From Clostridium_AF sediminicola (GTDB lineage: Bacteria > Bacillota > Clostridia > Clostridiales > Clostridiaceae), in assembly GCF_050402865.1 (NCBI RefSeq), contig NZ_BAABMF010000022.1:1-64000 (forward strand): a stretch of 64,000 nucleotides of DNA, read 5' to 3'. Numbering within the stretch: position 1 is the stretch's first letter; every line of letters begins with the position of its first letter. Position numbers and translations under genes: made by a program. A model generated the notes under the pieces. The model was not told the DNA's origin, made no database searches, and was given only the letters and a program-made list of their open reading frames with translations. Below, one piece after another: positions 62,769 through 64,000 of the stretch.

Positions 62769-63176
62769 CTATTTTTCTTTTTTCTTTCTACCGTATTTTT
62801 CCTTGTTTTTCTTTTTTGCATCAAAATAAAGTTCTGAAATTATTCTAAAAACTTCATCTTTATCATCTTCAACTAATTCTCCACCTGCAAATAACATTTC
62901 AACATTCTTTAGTACACCTTGTGCTTGCTTGTGACCAACATAGCCATATTTTTCACCAGCATCTTGCATAAAGGAACCATCCGTACCAAGAAGATAGTCA
63001 ACTGAAACATTAAATGTTGAAGCAAGTTTAATAATAACATCTTGTTTTTTAGGGAATCTTTCATTTGATTCATAATATCCTAGAACTCTATCAGAAACAC
63101 CAATTAATTTACCAAGTTCAACTTGGGTCATTCCTGCATGCTCTCTTAATTGTTTAATTCTATCACCAAATAGCAT
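62769..63176 (-). CDS. XRE-family phage-type repressor
   Basis: About 135 aa from ATG 63176 (minus strand) with GGAGGTG upstream. N-terminal HTH MLFGDRIKQLREHAGMTQ through GKLIGVSDRVLGYYESNERF, a middle segment and a very basic C-terminus (KKKNKEKYGRKKKEK). It is the CI-like partner of the ImmA peptidase. Promoter TTGACA (minus strand, 63231-63226) and TATTAT (63208-63203) lie in the divergent region, over operator sites. Confidence 0.9.
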   Translation of the reverse strand: MLFGDRIKQLREHAGMTQVELGKLIGVSDRVLGYYESNERFPKKQDVIIKLASTFNVSVDYLLGTDGSFMQDAGEKYGYVGHKQAQGVLKNVEMLFAGGELVEDDKDEVFRIISELYFDAKKKNKEKYGRKKKEK

Positions 63177-63202
63177 AAGATTCACCTCCAATTTCTAATC
63201 CT

Positions 63203-63315
63203 ATAATAACAAATTGTTCGATTAATGTCAATAAAATGAAAAAAACATTCAAAAAAACATTTTGTTCGATTTACATTGAACAAAACATTCGATATAATTT
63301 ATTTATACGAACAAG
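63203..63315. promoter_or_regulatory. Divergent lysogeny-switch promoters and operators
   Basis: Leftward: -35 TTGACA (63231-63226) and -10 TATTAT (63208-63203), 17-bp spacer. Rightward: -35 TTTACA (63270-63275) and -10 TATAAT (63293-63298), 17-bp spacer. Operator-like TTGTTCG or its complement occurs at 63214-63220, 63262-63268, 63278-63283 (GAACAA) and 63308-63314 (CGAACAA), one over each promoter. This is the CI/Cro layout. Confidence 0.8.
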
Positions 63316-63332
63316 GGAGGTGTTGGAATGTT

Positions 63333-63521
63333 ATGAAAAATATGGTGTTTGTTCATTGCAGAGAAAGCAAAGGTTTTTCACAAGTGGAGCTGGCAGATGA
63401 ACTAGGTATTTGTAAGGATTATGTGAATATGATTGAAAATAATAGAAGAAAACCAGGTCTTGCCTTAGCTAAAAAGATTGCAGATTTGTTCGGAACAACA
63501 GTAGACAATCTATTTTTTTAA
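63333..63521 (+). CDS. Cro-like XRE regulator
   Basis: 62 aa from ATG 63333, with GGGAGGTG (63315-63322) upstream. SKGFSQVELADELGICKDYV NMIENNRRKP-type HTH covers nearly the whole protein, the size of Cro-like or ImmR-opposed regulators. It is divergent from the repressor and shares the operator region. It probably favours the lytic or excisive state. Confidence 0.85.
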   Translation: MKNMVFVHCRESKGFSQVELADELGICKDYVNMIENNRRKPGLALAKKIADLFGTTVDNLFF

Positions 63522-63712
63522 CTTAATTAAGAATAAAACGTTCTGATAACGCACAAAAATATTCGAAGCACTAATTAAAATTTTAATTTATCAATATGAA
63601 AGAGATCGTTTAAGAATAACTCTTGCTAATTTCTTTGAAAAATGATTAAAGCCTCATATTTTCAAGGAAAAGCAAGTGTAATTCTTAAGCCGACTCTGAA
63701 GGAGTTTTATAA

Positions 63713-64000
63713 ATGGATATTAACTTAAAAGTAAGATTAGAATCACCAGAGCTTTACGCAGCTCTATTGGCTTTAGCAGAAGCTTTACCACTAGGAAGTC
63801 TTAGGGGGGACATTCCATTAAAAGTAGAAGAAGTAAAAGAAAAAGAAACAAAAATTGAAATCACCCTAGAAGATGTAAGAGAATTACTAGCAAAGAAAGC
63901 TCAGGAAGGTAAACAAGTAAAGGTTAAGGAACTTATCAAAAGCTTTGGAGGAACTAAGTTGACTGATGTTGCCAAAGAAAACTATGGACAACTCATAAAA
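63713..64000 (+). CDS. Phage-type small protein, runs off the right edge
   Basis: From ATG 63713 (RBS AAGGAG): MDINLKVRLESPELYAALLA LAEALPLGSLRGDIPLKVEE and on to DVRELLAKKAQEGKQVKVKE and SFGGTKLTDVAKENYGQLIK at the window end, with no stop. Proteins of this type (an N-terminal SPEL...ALAEAL segment and a C-terminal FGGxxLTDVxxExY segment) are found in early regions of Firmicute phages. Function unknown. The stretch 63522-63712 before it shows no gene. Confidence 0.7.
   Translation, partial: MDINLKVRLESPELYAALLALAEALPLGSLRGDIPLKVEEVKEKETKIEITLEDVRELLAKKAQEGKQVKVKELIKSFGGTKLTDVAKENYGQLIK

Overview
The window is AT-rich (roughly 30% GC by eye), uses strong GGAGG-type ribosome binding sites with frequent TTG/GTG starts, and carries Firmicute-type features: PRD/PTS regulators, cell-wall-binding repeat proteins, WYL and SorC regulators. 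This points to a Clostridium-like anaerobic Gram-positive chromosome. The genus is inferred from gene content, not from a marker gene. No rRNA, tRNA or CRISPR array was seen.

Region 1 (1-3.5 kb) is a graveyard of mobile DNA. It holds the 3' part of a group II intron (RT fragment plus domains V/VI) still joined to an RHS-repeat gene tail, an oppositely oriented piece of a second group II intron RT, and a decayed IS3-type transposase.

Region 2 (3.6-22.2 kb) is a metabolic supercluster. A LevR-type sigma-54 activator with its own -24/-12 promoter leads a galactitol-type PTS (EIIB, EIIC, EIIA), an aldolase/epimerase, a UroD-family protein, a second EIIB-like protein, a NifS-like desulfurase, an HPr and lipoate ligase. 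A SorC regulator follows. Then comes a second operon, preceded by a 30-bp palindrome, with an MBL-fold hydrolase and a 2-oxoacid/acetoin dehydrogenase complex (E1a, E1b, E2, E3). LipB and LipA follow. The lipoyl domain is on E3 and is missing from E2. The lipoylation enzymes, and perhaps NifS as sulfur source, look like a dedicated maturation set for this complex. A broken butyrate kinase start follows.

Region 3 (23.1-35.7 kb) has a membrane protein, a WYL regulator, and a compact six-gene operon. The operon encodes three different dynamin-like GTPases (768, 779 and about 786 aa), a 407-aa protein of unknown family, a two-TM coiled-coil protein and a 96-aa protein. This is the best candidate for an undescribed system; defence or membrane remodelling is inferred, not shown.

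Region 4 (36-42 kb) has IS3 and TetR remnants, then a two-component system with an ABC transporter (BceRS/AB-like logic) probably for peptide antibiotic sensing or export.

Region 5 (42-62 kb) is a mosaic accessory region. It contains many small genes resembling polymorphic-toxin immunity or SUKH-neighbourhood families (DUF4259, DUF1963, barstar, MafI, CPCC), two secreted cell-wall-binding proteins, an RDD protein, a CPBP protease and a transglutaminase-like protein. Copied promoter and gene fragments, frameshifted genes and short tails show repeated duplication and deletion.

Region 6 (62.2-64 kb) is the regulatory end of a prophage or integrative element: ImmA-type protease and XRE repressor divergent from a Cro-like gene, with repeated TTGTTCG operators, then a partial phage-type gene running off the window.
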